NCBI GenBank assembly: GCA_965237995.1
Contig: CBDEGO010000004.1
Coordinates: forward strand, 620,001-684,000
Length of the DNA stretch: 64,000 nt
DNA from: JAAELZ01 sp965237995
GTDB taxonomy: Bacteria > Pseudomonadota > Gammaproteobacteria > Arenicellales > Poriferihabitantaceae
Reading direction: 5' to 3'
Both the position numbers and the translations under genes were made by a program. This document shows, in pieces, positions 26,056 through 35,134 of this stretch. Within the stretch, counting starts at the first letter, position 1; each line of letters begins with the position of its first letter. A model generated the notes under the pieces. The model saw only the letters and a list, made by a program, of their open reading frames with translations, was not told the DNA's origin and made no database searches.

Positions 26056-26973
26056 ATGGTACGAAATTTAAGGAATGCCGATTTGAACCGGCTAAGACTC
26101 TTTATGAAAGTGAAGGAATTTAGTGGGTTTGCTACTGCTGCTAATCAACTCGGCATGAGCGCATCCAACGTAAGTATACAAATGAGTGAACTTGAAGACA
26201 CGTTAGGGGCAGTATTGTGCATACGTGGTAAATCTGGGTTCTCTCTTACCTCGGAAGGAGAAAGAATTTACGAAGCAGCTCAAACCTTGATGATCGCACA
26301 CGATGATTTTGAGAGCGCTGTGGGAAATGCTAAAGGCAAGCTAACTGGAAACTTAAGAATAGGCGTAATTGACAATGCGGTATTTGACCCTAATTTAGAC
26401 ATTCCAAATGTCATATCAGAATTCAAAAAAATAGCACCAGAAGTTGATATCTCATTTTTCACGTTGTCCCCGTCTGAGTTAGAGCGTAGGCTTCTTGACC
26501 AGCGCCTACATATTGCAATTGGTGTGTTTTATGAGCATAAAGCCGGATTGACCTATCATCATATTTGTAATGAAAAGCTGACGTTATATTGTGGGCATTC
26601 GCACCCACTTTATAGTGCAAAAGACCTTTCGTTAGAAGATATTGAAGAATATATATACATTGAACGTACATATAGCGAAACGTTAGCAGGGGCTAATATA
26701 CCTTTTAAGCCTACCATAGGCGCTTATACATCAAGTTTAGAAGCTACTTTATTACTTATTCTGTCGGGTGAATTTATTGGCTTCCTTCCAACATATTATG
26801 CAAGTCAATCAAACTTTAAAGGCAAAATTAAAGCCATATTGCCAGATATTCTCCATATCAATTCAAAAGTCTCAGCGCTAGTTCACACTCACCCTATTAA
26901 TAGGGCCATGACTGATACTTCTCTGGATATCCTGTTTCAGAAGAAAATGACGACCAATGAAAGCCTCGGCTGA
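26056..26973 (+). CDS. LysR-family transcriptional regulator
   Basis: The 305-residue protein has the N-terminal winged HTH (NRLRLFMKVKEFSGFATAAN, then SASNVSIQMSELEDTLGAVL) and a substrate-binding-like effector domain (GNLRIGVIDNAVF; LTLYCGHSHPLY). It is divergent from proXVW with a strong palindrome between. It probably governs the transporter and the deiminase genes in response to the imported compound (inference). Confidence 0.9.
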   Translation: MVRNLRNADLNRLRLFMKVKEFSGFATAANQLGMSASNVSIQMSELEDTLGAVLCIRGKSGFSLTSEGERIYEAAQTLMIAHDDFESAVGNAKGKLTGNLRIGVIDNAVFDPNLDIPNVISEFKKIAPEVDISFFTLSPSELERRLLDQRLHIAIGVFYEHKAGLTYHHICNEKLTLYCGHSHPLYSAKDLSLEDIEEYIYIERTYSETLAGANIPFKPTIGAYTSSLEATLLLILSGEFIGFLPTYYASQSNFKGKIKAILPDILHINSKVSALVHTHPINRAMTDTSLDILFQKKMTTNESLG

Positions 26974-27386
26974 CGAGCAGTTTATTGCAGAAATTATAGA
27001 AATTAACAGAGTCAGACACGATTGATTCCCTTTGGTCTGTTGAAGTAGTTACTGAGATAGATCACGAGAAATCATTATTCACATAATAATTTGTGTAATT
27101 AAGGAGTTCAAGTCCGATATTGCACAAATTATAAATAGCCACTCCAATGCTCTAGGCTTCTCTCTCAGACCATTAGGCCTTTTGTAAAAAAATGCTAGAT
27201 GATCTTGATGCTTTGATAACGACACTTCGTTACCCAAATAAAATGGTACTCTATCTTATATGTATTTCGTATACGAACCATGACGGTATTTCTTCTACAT
27301 ATAATGAAGCCAGCTGCTAGCATAAGGTTACCCGTCTAAAGACAGAGGCTTAACCTTACTTTTCGGACAAAATTAATAATTAACCC
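26974..27386. other. 413-base intergenic region between two lysR genes
   Basis: No coding potential was recognised. Near the second lysR the region holds an inverted repeat, TAAGGTTA (27323-27330) and TAACCTTA (27351-27358). It may be an operator for the downstream regulator. A small AT-rich inverted sequence lies near 27080. Confidence 0.45.
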
Positions 27387-28322
27387 ATGAGACACCTGCC
27401 ACCTTTTGCCGCTATACGAGCGTTCGAATCAGCCGCTCGCCACCTTAGCTTAAAGCTAGCCGCAGAAGAGCTTTGTGTGACTCCATCTGCGATAAGCCAT
27501 CAGATTCGTACACTAGAAGACTATTTGGGTACCACGCTTTTTGTTAGAAAAAATAATCGATTAGGGTTGACTCTCACAGGTAGCAACTACGTTGGAAAAC
27601 TAACCAGTTTGCTCGATTCAATTGAAACGAGCACCAAAGAAGCGTGTAGAGTTAAACAGGGAAAACTTAGGGTTTTAACCACACCGGGTTTTGCAGCTAG
27701 ATGGTTGGCGCCGCGCTTAAACAGTTTACCGTTTAATCGGGATATTAGCCTTAGCATTTTAGATGGTGCACCCAATATGGATTTTTCCAGTAATGATGCT
27801 GATGTGGTCATTAGTTGGTTTTGCACTCCATCACCCGGCATCACTGTTGAGCAGCTGTTCTCTTCGGTTCGCTATCCTGTAGTTAGTCCAGAATTTAAAG
27901 CCAGTAATAAGATAAATAAGCCTAGCGACTTATTGCAGTTAACCTTATTTCAGGATGATGTCGCTGACGATTGGGTAGAAGGATGGGTAGATGGCTGGAT
28001 TGATTGGTTTAAGGCGGCGAATGTTGACGTGCAAGAACTACCTCAAGGGCCAAAGTTTACTTCGTGTGAGTTGGGTAGTACCGCGGCTGAATTCAGTCAA
28101 GGCGTTACGTTGGCTTACGATGCGATTATTCAGAGCACTCTAGATAGTGGCCGATTGGTAAGGTTATTTGATGTAACCACACACTCTGAGGTCATCTATT
28201 CTGTAGCGTATAAAACTGATCGCGGTGAAGAGAAGCGAATAAGAGCTTTTCTAGATTGGCTATCGTCTGAAGCACGGGCGCAAAAACTAGTAGAGCCTAT
28301 TGCTCTTGCGGCCCATGCTTAA
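27387..28322 (+). CDS. LysR-family regulator, GcvA-like
   Basis: The 311-residue protein begins MRHLPPFAAIRAFESAARHL, the GcvA-type start. The HTH continues LKLAAEELCVTPSAISHQIR with TLEDYLGTTLFVRKNNRLGL. The effector domain includes GKLRVLTTPGFAARWLAPRL. Targets are unknown; candidates are the convergent cupin gene or the aldehyde dehydrogenase downstream. It is not closely related to the other LysR in this cluster. Confidence 0.92.
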   Translation: MRHLPPFAAIRAFESAARHLSLKLAAEELCVTPSAISHQIRTLEDYLGTTLFVRKNNRLGLTLTGSNYVGKLTSLLDSIETSTKEACRVKQGKLRVLTTPGFAARWLAPRLNSLPFNRDISLSILDGAPNMDFSSNDADVVISWFCTPSPGITVEQLFSSVRYPVVSPEFKASNKINKPSDLLQLTLFQDDVADDWVEGWVDGWIDWFKAANVDVQELPQGPKFTSCELGSTAAEFSQGVTLAYDAIIQSTLDSGRLVRLFDVTTHSEVIYSVAYKTDRGEEKRIRAFLDWLSSEARAQKLVEPIALAAHA

Positions 28323-28349
28323 GATCACAGCCCTTCTGAAGGTGAACTA

Positions 28350-28787
28350 TTACTCGTCAACGGCAATACCGCATATATAAGCTTTTACGGGTTTATCACT
28401 GGTATTAAATACCCAATGCTCGGTATCATTCTCTTCTAGTAGGGCACCAGTATTATCGGAGTAAACGGTTTCATTTCCGCCTGGACGAACTTCTAGAAAA
28501 CTACCATCAACCACCTTTACAATTCCTGGTCTAGTTGCGTGATCATGTTTTGCGATCTGCCCACCGGGTTGGATGATAACTTCTCTCAGTTGTAGCTTGT
28601 AACCGGATAAGTTAATTTGTGCTGACAATGACGCACTGCTTACCTCACCCCAAGTTTTAACTTCTATCCCTTTGTGTTCTGTGGGTATAGGTAATTCTGC
28701 TGAGACAGAGTGCGCGAGCAACCCGAAAATGACGTTAGTGACTACTAATTTTAAGATAGTTAGAGTTTTAACTTTTAGTTTCTTCAT
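28350..28787 (-). CDS. Exported cupin-domain protein
   Basis: The 145-residue protein has an N-terminal signal peptide (basic start, hydrophobic core, cleavage near HSVSA). A single cupin barrel follows, with metal-ligand pattern PGGQIAKHDHATRPG and the second cupin motif near ENDTEHWVFNTSD. A periplasmic location is inferred. Enzyme or sensor roles are both possible. It is convergent with the GcvA-like regulator gene. Confidence 0.78.
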   Translation of the reverse strand: MKKLKVKTLTILKLVVTNVIFGLLAHSVSAELPIPTEHKGIEVKTWGEVSSASLSAQINLSGYKLQLREVIIQPGGQIAKHDHATRPGIVKVVDGSFLEVRPGGNETVYSDNTGALLEENDTEHWVFNTSDKPVKAYICGIAVDE

Positions 28788-29641
28788 GTTGGTTATCGAT
28801 AGTTGTTTAGTGAATGCACACTATAAAAATGCTCCACTAATTCAGCAAATGATAAGAATTCACCTAGCGTTGAATTTAATTCAAGCTACTGTTCAACAGG
28901 AACACATTAACGAAGAACTTTTCAAGAAGTTAGCGACTTGATTTACTCGAAAAACAACAGCTTTTATTCCAATTCCGCTGCATCCTCGTCGATTAGGCAT
29001 CGACTAGAAGTCCAAGCATAACCATTTTCATACAAATTACGCATTCACGTAGGCTATACAGCTTATTAACGGCTACTTGCAATAACATGGAAGCGTGGTC
29101 ATGAGCCTATAGTCAGACTCAATTAATCTGGAATAACTAGGCGCAGGAAACGAGCCATGCAGAAAGAATGCTTTATGTAGAATCAAATATCACGCTGGCT
29201 GACTTTTTGGATTTAAAGCGCGCCAGCATACGTGTCTTAAATAAAACCGAGCAATCAAGTCTGGCCCTTTATAGTTTACTTTCCATTAAATCGCTGTTCA
29301 TTTCGTTTGCGATTCACACTTACCTGAAGCATATAAGCTACTAAGTTATGAGTAGACTGGAAGTTGCTGCTTGTCTCACATAATTATAAGAACTGTCACT
29401 TTAAACCAAGTGGTCAATAGCGATAATGCCGAGTCCATTATGATGTAGTTATTCGACTATGCGTTATCGGTGATGCAATCGGGTCGCCGCGCTGTAAGCG
29501 GAGAATAATAATGGAGTTTTGATTCAGTGAAGTGTTTTGCGTACAGGCATCTATATTAGGCGGTGATTTTAGTTAAAGCTAAACAGCCTATTCATTTGAT
29601 CAAAATAATACCTAACTAATTATCAGATTAAATTATCTTCT
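28788..29641. other. 854-base intergenic region with a degenerate dispersed repeat
   Basis: No convincing gene was seen. It should contain promoters for the cupin gene (minus) and the aldehyde dehydrogenase (plus). Bases 29209-29270 resemble 31272-31330, so part of it is old mobile or repetitive DNA. Short open frames here have no recognisable features. Confidence 0.55.
29209..29270. repeat. Diverged dispersed repeat, copy A
   Basis: ATTTAAAGC, AGCATACG, AATAAA, CAATC and CCCTTT occur here in the same order and spacing as at 31272-31330, with small gaps. The two copies flank the aldehyde dehydrogenase gene in the same orientation. The origin is probably a decayed non-autonomous element (inference). 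Confidence 0.5.
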
Positions 29642-31150
29642 ATGAAACAGCTACTAAAGCAAAAAGAATATGCAGATATTGCAGCGAATCTAACATTTCC
29701 TGTTAAGCCTTTTATTGCAGGCGAATTCCAGAGTTCATTATCAGGAAAGAAATTTAAAACGATTAATCCTGCAACAGGAGTGGTTTTAACAGAAATATCT
29801 GCTTGTAATGCAGCTGATGTCGACAAAGCAGTTATTTCATCAAGAGCTGCATTTGATAGTGGAGTATGGTCACAGAAACCGCCTAGTGAACGCAAAGCCA
29901 TACTCTTAAAATTAGCTCAGCTTATCGAAGTTAATGCAAAAGAATTGGCTGCTTTAGAAAGCCTAGAAAGTGGCAAGCCCATTAGCGAGTGTGTGTTAAC
30001 CGATCTACCCGAAACTGTTAGCACCATACAATGGCATGCAGAAGCGATTGATAAAATATACGACCAAATATCCCCTGCTAACCCCGACGGAATTGGATTA
30101 ATTGTTCGAGAACCATTGGGAGTAGTAGGCTGTGTATTGCCCTGGAACTTTCCGTTGATGATGCTCGCGTGGAAGATTGCCCCCGCACTCGCCGGAGGTA
30201 ACAGTATTATTGTCAAACCCGCGGAACAAACATCGATGACAGCACTTCGAGTTGGGGAATTGGCATTGGAAGCTGGGATACCTGCAGGGGTATTAAACAT
30301 CCTAACCGGCATGGGCCCTGATGTGGGTGAACCGATGGGGCGTCATGAAGGAATAGGAGCCATTTCTTTTACTGGGTCGACTGAAATTGGTCGCAAATTC
30401 TTAGAGTTTTCTGCACAAAGCAACCTAAAGAAAATAATACTGGAGTGCGGCGGTAAAAACCCCGCTATTGTTCTTTCAGATGCGGACAACCTAGAAAGCA
30501 TTGCTGAACATGTTGTTTACTCAGCACTATGGAACATGGGCCAAAACTGTACAGCAAATTCGCGATTGATCGTGCACAGATCAATGAAAGATGCATTATT
30601 AGAGAAGATATTAGAAAATCTTAAAGAGTGGCATACAGGTGACCCTTTAGACCCCTCAAACCAGTTAGCCGCTATTATCTCACCAGAGCAGTACGACAAC
30701 ATACTAAGCCACATTGAGCTAGCAAAAAAACAAGGCGCCACCTTAGTTACGGGAGGCCATTCAATTGAACTTGATGGTGGTCTATTTATAGAACCCACAT
30801 TGTTTATCGATGTTACTCCCGAAATGGCCATTGCCCAAGAAGAAATATTTGGCCCCGTATTTGCGATGATCATAGTTGATAACGATGACGAAGCAATCAA
30901 GCTTGCGAATGACACCTGCTATGGCCTTCAAGCTTCGCTATTCACCTCTAGTATCGCCAAGGCTTTGCAATATGGCCGCGAAATACAAGCGGGTACCGTG
31001 ACTGTAAACTGTTATGGCGAAGGTGATATTACAACACCGTTTGGTGGACACAAACTATCCGGATTTGGTGGCAGAGACAACTCCTTGATGGCACACGATC
31101 AGTACACTGAAACTAAAACGCTTTGGATAGACACCACCGCAAAAGTCTAA
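29642..31150 (+). CDS. NAD(P)-dependent aldehyde dehydrogenase
   Basis: The 502-residue protein has the ALDH motifs: PWNFP (Asn169), KPAEQTS (Lys192), FTGSTEIG (cofactor loop), LECGGKNP (Glu268) and GQNCTANSR (nucleophile Cys303), plus EIFGPV near 400. It oxidises an aldehyde to a carboxylate. Overall look is close to PuuC/betaine- or gamma-aminobutyraldehyde dehydrogenases. In a guanidino-compound pathway it could make 4-guanidinobutyrate from its aldehyde, as KauB does (inference only). It stands alone between intergenic repeats. Confidence 0.9.
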   Translation: MKQLLKQKEYADIAANLTFPVKPFIAGEFQSSLSGKKFKTINPATGVVLTEISACNAADVDKAVISSRAAFDSGVWSQKPPSERKAILLKLAQLIEVNAKELAALESLESGKPISECVLTDLPETVSTIQWHAEAIDKIYDQISPANPDGIGLIVREPLGVVGCVLPWNFPLMMLAWKIAPALAGGNSIIVKPAEQTSMTALRVGELALEAGIPAGVLNILTGMGPDVGEPMGRHEGIGAISFTGSTEIGRKFLEFSAQSNLKKIILECGGKNPAIVLSDADNLESIAEHVVYSALWNMGQNCTANSRLIVHRSMKDALLEKILENLKEWHTGDPLDPSNQLAAIISPEQYDNILSHIELAKKQGATLVTGGHSIELDGGLFIEPTLFIDVTPEMAIAQEEIFGPVFAMIIVDNDDEAIKLANDTCYGLQASLFTSSIAKALQYGREIQAGTVTVNCYGEGDITTPFGGHKLSGFGGRDNSLMAHDQYTETKTLWIDTTAKV

Positions 31151-31271
31151 ACCGATTGTACAACTGGGTGATTATTTAAATAAGAAAAGCGATTTGCAGA
31201 AATCATGGAGTCAGCCAAGATTCGATCTGCTAGCAATATTTGATCAAGGGGAAACTTCAGATTGCCCCTTT

Positions 31272-31330
31272 GAATTTAAAGCATCCTAGCATACGGGCCA
31301 ATAAAGTAACTCAATCGTATCTGACCCTTT
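31272..31330. repeat. Diverged dispersed repeat, copy B
   Basis: Resembles 29209-29270 in sequence order (AATTTAAAGC, TAGCATACG, TAAAG, CAATC, CTGACCCTTT). Both copies lie on the same strand. Confidence 0.5.
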
Positions 31331-31414
31331 TGTTATATTTTAGTAGCGCAGAATAATTTTTATGTAAAGTAATGGCTCCGCAAATTTACACTCATCATTT
31401 CTAATTAGCGCACT

Positions 31415-31438
31415 AATTAAGTAACATGTCCCCCGAAC
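31415..31438. repeat. Second locus of the TGTCCCCCGAAC motif
   Basis: AATTAAGTA, three unmatched bases, then TGTCCCCCGAAC: 21 of 24 positions match 14021-14044, next to the tandem repeat that abuts the 14-19 kb cassette. Confidence 0.75.
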
Positions 31439-31657
31439 TCCCACATTTGAGCGGAAATGGGCGTTAGTGAGTAGCAGAAAAGACTGCTTTTGTTGAATCT
31501 AGCCCGTTTCCCAACAAAAGTACCAAACGCACCATAGAATGCCATCAATCTCCCTGTTCCCAAAACGAAGGGTTTCAGAATTCCTTTTGGTTCCAACCTA
31601 TTGAAAAATAATAAATTGTCATCATAATTCAGATAACCGAGTTAAAGGAATTATAAA

Positions 31658-32437
31658 ATGACAGACAGATACTTATTGTTGGGCGATGTTAATGATGACA
31701 ATGCTATCCAAGCAGCATTTAGTATTATTGAACAACTATCTAAGGATGCCCATCAATATATTCTCTGTATTAGCTCCAATCACGATTTAGAAGATAATAC
31801 CGTTTTGGGTCGAATTCTTGGCGATGCTTTTATAAAACAACTAAAAAAAGGTAGGGCCGCTAACTTAGTTGGCGGTAACAAGTTGTTCTCTAAAACAACC
31901 TCCAGTTTAAAAGCTTTCTCTCTAAATAATGCTGCTGTAATTGCAATGTTTGCAGATCAAAAAATGCTTGATTTACTCGATGCCAAGAATCCAAAATCAA
32001 TTTTAGTGTTACCTTGGAAGCAAGAAAAGACTGACAACTGGCGACACACATGGAATCCGGAAATACTCGAGGTTAGCCAAGATACTAATGCTGACCTTGT
32101 CGTTAATAGGGTCGAACAGCAGCCGAAAGATTTAATAACAGACCCTATTGTACTTAAAGCACTTAAAGCATTAACAGGACGTGTTCACACAAAGACATTC
32201 ACAACCTTCCATCATAATGAGGATGCAATTTTCGCCAAAAAATGCTTTGGTGTTCTACGGAAAAAGAAACATACATTTGACCCTACTTTAGTTCGTAACT
32301 GGGTCGTAAAAGAAGGCTATACACCTAAATTAGCAGATAAGGTAATGGGTATCGCTCATAGAGTTAACAGGTTAAAAAATAATCCGACGATACCCAGAGA
32401 AGAAGTAACCCGATTATATGAGTATTTTAAAAGCTGA
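31658..32437 (+). CDS. Hypothetical protein, 259 residues
   Basis: I do not recognise this protein. The N-terminal 130 or so residues alternate strands and helices (MTDRYLLLGDVNDDNAI, QYILCISSN, AAVIAMFADQ, SILVLPWKQ) and could be Rossmann-like. The C-terminal 90 or so residues are helical and basic (KKCFGVLRKKKH, LADKVMGIAHRVNRLK). There is no signal peptide or membrane segment. An AAAGGA ribosome site precedes the ATG. It stands alone between repeat-rich DNA and the aldo/keto reductase gene. Confidence 0.75.
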   Translation: MTDRYLLLGDVNDDNAIQAAFSIIEQLSKDAHQYILCISSNHDLEDNTVLGRILGDAFIKQLKKGRAANLVGGNKLFSKTTSSLKAFSLNNAAVIAMFADQKMLDLLDAKNPKSILVLPWKQEKTDNWRHTWNPEILEVSQDTNADLVVNRVEQQPKDLITDPIVLKALKALTGRVHTKTFTTFHHNEDAIFAKKCFGVLRKKKHTFDPTLVRNWVVKEGYTPKLADKVMGIAHRVNRLKNNPTIPREEVTRLYEYFKS

Positions 32438-32647
32438 TATTGCCATTGACGGCTAACCCAGAGTGAACCACCTGGTTTTTCATTTGTCTGATCGGTATCT
32501 ATAAAGTATGTTATAGATATTGATTAGCGGCACTTGTCAGCTATTTCAACAATCAAGAATAGCCTAACCAAAGCTACAAACTTTTATATTGCACTTAACC
32601 CCTTCGATCCGCTTAAATAGCCCTCTCCCAATTTAAGTAAAGTACCC

Positions 32648-33637
32648 ATGCACCAGCGTCAGTTAGGCCCCTTTAATATCTCAGCCATTGGCTTAGGTTG
32701 TATGAATATCTGCATGGGCTACGGCAAGCCCTTAGAAGCTAAAGCGGCTGGCACTTTGTTAAATACCGCGCTGGATAACGGCTATACCTTTTTAGACACC
32801 GCTTCCATGTATGGCAACAGCGAGCGATTAATGGGTAAATACATAGCCCACCGTCGGCATGAATACACCTTGGCCAGTAAATGCGGCATATTTAAAAACG
32901 ATGAAGGCATTACCGAAACCAACGGTCGGCCTGAGATATTACGCAAAACCTGTGAAGACAGCCTAGCGCGCTTAAAGACGGATGTGATTGACCTTTACTA
33001 TCTGCACCGAATTGACCCAAACGTTCCGATTGAGGAAAGCGTGGGTGAAATGTCTCGAATGGTGGAAGAAGGTAAGGTTCGAACTCTAGGGTTATCGGAA
33101 GTCAGCACCGAAAGCCTACGAAAAGCGCACGCCACTCACCCTATCACCGCCCTGCAATCGGAATACTCACTGTGGTCACGCACACCTGAACGGCAGATAT
33201 TGGCGGCCTGCAAAGAATTGGGAGTTACTTTTGTGCCTTTTTCACCGCTTGCGCGCCAATTCCTGACAGGCAAAGCGATGGATGTTAATGCACTGGACGA
33301 AAACGACATCCGAGCCAGCATTGCGCGGCCTCGTTTTGAACCTGCCGCGTTTGCTGCTAACGCCGAATTACTGAAACCTTATGCAGTCATTGCTCAGCGT
33401 GAAGAATGCACCATGGCACAATTAGCACTGGCATGGTTGCTCGCAAAAGACGAATCTTACATTCCGATACCGGGAACCAAGAACCTCGATTATTTGCTTG
33501 AAAACGCAGGTGCCAGTGAAATAATGCTAAGTGCGGATACCGTGCAAGAGCTGGATAATTTAATCAACGAAGAGACCGTTAGCGGTAACCGCTACACGGA
33601 TGCACTCATGGCTAGCACGGATTCAGAACGTGATTAA
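32648..33637 (+). CDS. Aldo/keto reductase
   Basis: The 329-residue NADPH-dependent (beta/alpha)8-barrel enzyme has the catalytic set in LDTASMYGNSE (Asp and Tyr), LASKCGI (Lys) and YYLHRID (His). The C-terminal cofactor segment IPIPGTKNLDYLLEN is present. It resembles the Tas/YajO-type reductases acting on small aldehydes or ketones. The substrate is unknown. It appears monocistronic. Confidence 0.92.
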   Translation: MHQRQLGPFNISAIGLGCMNICMGYGKPLEAKAAGTLLNTALDNGYTFLDTASMYGNSERLMGKYIAHRRHEYTLASKCGIFKNDEGITETNGRPEILRKTCEDSLARLKTDVIDLYYLHRIDPNVPIEESVGEMSRMVEEGKVRTLGLSEVSTESLRKAHATHPITALQSEYSLWSRTPERQILAACKELGVTFVPFSPLARQFLTGKAMDVNALDENDIRASIARPRFEPAAFAANAELLKPYAVIAQREECTMAQLALAWLLAKDESYIPIPGTKNLDYLLENAGASEIMLSADTVQELDNLINEETVSGNRYTDALMASTDSERD

Positions 33638-33760
33638 GTGAGAGACCGTTACCCGTTTAATTACGTTAAGTTTGGCATAGCTTGGTCTGCTGGAATTTGA
33701 TTACTGGCCTTAGCTCGGTCATTTTTGCGCTAACGAACAAAATACCACTATAAAACGTTC

Positions 33761-33791
33761 TTGACCTTGTATTAACTACAGGGTTTAGTAT
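33761..33791 (+). promoter_or_regulatory. MerR-type promoter with 19-bp spacer and operator palindrome
   Basis: -35 TTGACC (33761-33766) and -10 TAGTAT (33786-33791) are separated by 19 bases, the long spacer that MerR activators twist. The spacer holds the inverted repeat ACCTTGTA-TTAAC-TACAGGGT (33764-33784, one mismatch). The merR gene is the third gene downstream. Confidence 0.85.
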
Positions 33792-33806
33792 GCACGATCT
33801 ATTCAA

Positions 33807-34286
33807 TTGGAAAGCATCGTGGCAAGCATTACTTCAAACCCTATTGGCTCCGGCTTCTGGTCCAATGCGTTAACTTGGCGCAAAAGCGCGATAAATACGT
33901 TCTGGTGTTTACTAGGGTGCTCCATAGGAGATTTCGGCACCATCGCGTTTTTTCAAATTAACCAAATTGCTTGGCCCACGTTAGCGATCATGAGCTTAGC
34001 GATCGTTAACGGCTTACTCACCAGTATCGCGCTTGAAACAATCATTCTACTAAAAAATGGCATGGACTTAGCCAATTCGTTCAAAACTGCCATTGGCATG
34101 AGCATGGTGTCGATGATCAGTATGGAAGTGGCGATGAACTTAACCGACTGGTGGTTAACGGGTGGTGCGCTGCTTACTTGGTGGGCCATTCCCCTGATGC
34201 TATTAGCAGGTTTTTTAGTCCCGTGGCCTTATAATTACTGGCGCCTGCAAAAATGGGGCAAGTCATGTTGTAAAACAGAAGGTTAA
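33807..34286 (+). CDS. DUF4396-like small membrane protein
   Basis: The protein is up to 159 residues and has about four hydrophobic helices, with the motif FWCLLGCSIGDFGTIAFFQ that resembles DUF4396 proteins. The start is uncertain. No in-frame ATG precedes the first helix. TTG 33807 is the longest start, but transcription should begin only about 33797-33800. GTG 33819, preceded by GGAAAG, is an attractive alternative. ATG 33790 is out of frame and inside the -10. The gene is under the MerR-type promoter and leads into cytochrome c, with one base between the genes. A role in metal handling is inferred from regulation only. Confidence 0.75.
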   Translation: MESIVASITSNPIGSGFWSNALTWRKSAINTFWCLLGCSIGDFGTIAFFQINQIAWPTLAIMSLAIVNGLLTSIALETIILLKNGMDLANSFKTAIGMSMVSMISMEVAMNLTDWWLTGGALLTWWAIPLMLLAGFLVPWPYNYWRLQKWGKSCCKTEG

Positions 34287-34287
34287 T

Positions 34288-34704
34288 ATGAAGAAGTATC
34301 TCGTTGTTCAAACAGTCGCAATCTATTTATTGGTCGTTGGTTATGCTGCTCATGCAGAACGGATAACCGACGAGAAAATATTACAGACTGGACAGAGTCT
34401 ATTTATGGAAAACTGCGCAGTCTGCCATGGAGACAAAGCCCAAGGTGTGGTGGAGGATTGGCAGACACCCGACGCAGATGGAAAATACCCCGCACCACCT
34501 TTAAATGGTTCCGCCCATACCTGGCATCACTCTCTCAAAGGCTTAATGAATACGGTCTCTAATGGAACGCAAAGTATTGGTGGCAATATGCCAGCGTGGA
34601 AAGACAAGCTCACCCAAGATGAAAGACTGGCGATTATTGTTTGGTTAACTTCACTTTGGCCAGATGAAATCTACGCATTCTGGGAGAAGAAAAACCAACA
34701 ATGA
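34288..34704 (+). CDS. Exported c-type cytochrome
   Basis: The 138-residue protein has a signal peptide (cleavage near AAHA-ER) and one haem-binding CAVCH (Cys43, Cys46, His47). GGNMPAWKDKL supplies the likely Met ligand, as in class I cytochromes c. It is periplasmic, soluble or weakly anchored. It begins one base after the membrane-protein gene and ends 10 bases before merR, so all three form one operon. Electron transfer linked to a metal-induced function is inferred. Confidence 0.88.
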   Translation: MKKYLVVQTVAIYLLVVGYAAHAERITDEKILQTGQSLFMENCAVCHGDKAQGVVEDWQTPDADGKYPAPPLNGSAHTWHHSLKGLMNTVSNGTQSIGGNMPAWKDKLTQDERLAIIVWLTSLWPDEIYAFWEKKNQQ

Positions 34705-34714
34705 CCCCGACCCA

Positions 34715-35119
34715 ATGACCATAACCCGCGGAAAGCTGGCCAAACAAATCGGCTGCCATACCGAGACTATTCGCTATTACGAAAAGGTAGGGTTGTTATC
34801 TGAACCAAACAGGTCTCCCGCAGGCTATCGTATGTATAACGATGAGCACGTCAAACAACTGAAATTCATACTGCGTTCTAAAGCGCTCGGATTTTCCGCT
34901 GAACGAATAAGAAGCCTAGTCGAGTTATCTAACGCTGCTGATAGCCATACACGCGCAGAAGTTAAATCTGTCACCGCTGACCATATAGAGGAAATCTCGC
35001 TAAAGATTAAGGATTTACAAAAGCTAAAAACGCAGCTGAGTCAACTGTCCGCACATTGTGATGGTTCGTCTAAAAGCGCAGAAAGTTGCCCAATTTTAAT
35101 TTCGTTATTGGACGATTAA
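34715..35119 (+). CDS. MerR-family regulator (metal-sensing type)
   Basis: From ATG 34715 the protein is 134 residues and starts MTITRGKLAKQIGCHTETIRYYE, the MerR/CueR/ZntR helix-turn-helix. An upstream in-frame ATG at 34664 lies inside the cytochrome gene and adds no homology. A dimerisation helix and the metal loop AHCDGSSKSAESCPIL (Cys115, Cys125) follow, like CueR/CadR. At the position that is Cys in ZntR-like and Ser in CueR-like sensors there is Arg80 or a neighbour, so metal preference is unclear. It should activate the promoter at 33761-33791. Confidence 0.9.
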   Translation: MTITRGKLAKQIGCHTETIRYYEKVGLLSEPNRSPAGYRMYNDEHVKQLKFILRSKALGFSAERIRSLVELSNAADSHTRAEVKSVTADHIEEISLKIKDLQKLKTQLSQLSAHCDGSSKSAESCPILISLLDD

Positions 35120-35134
35120 AAACTATTGCGCAGC

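Larger units (their letters stand above)
31151..31657. other. 507-base intergenic region with two repeat traces
   Basis: The region holds the second copy of the diverged repeat (31272-31330) and a copy of the AATTAAGTA-N3-TGTCCCCCGAAC motif (31415-31438). No gene was recognised. It looks like repeatedly visited mobile-element debris. Confidence 0.6.

Noticed and set aside
28672..28941. Plus-strand 89-codon frame overlapping the cupin gene start
   Set aside because: Antisense to a real gene over its first half, with no recognisable domain or ribosome site.
33790..33870. ATG 33790 as start of a peptide before the DUF4396-like gene
   Set aside because: It overlaps the -10 of the MerR-type promoter, is out of frame with the membrane protein and gives only 27 codons.
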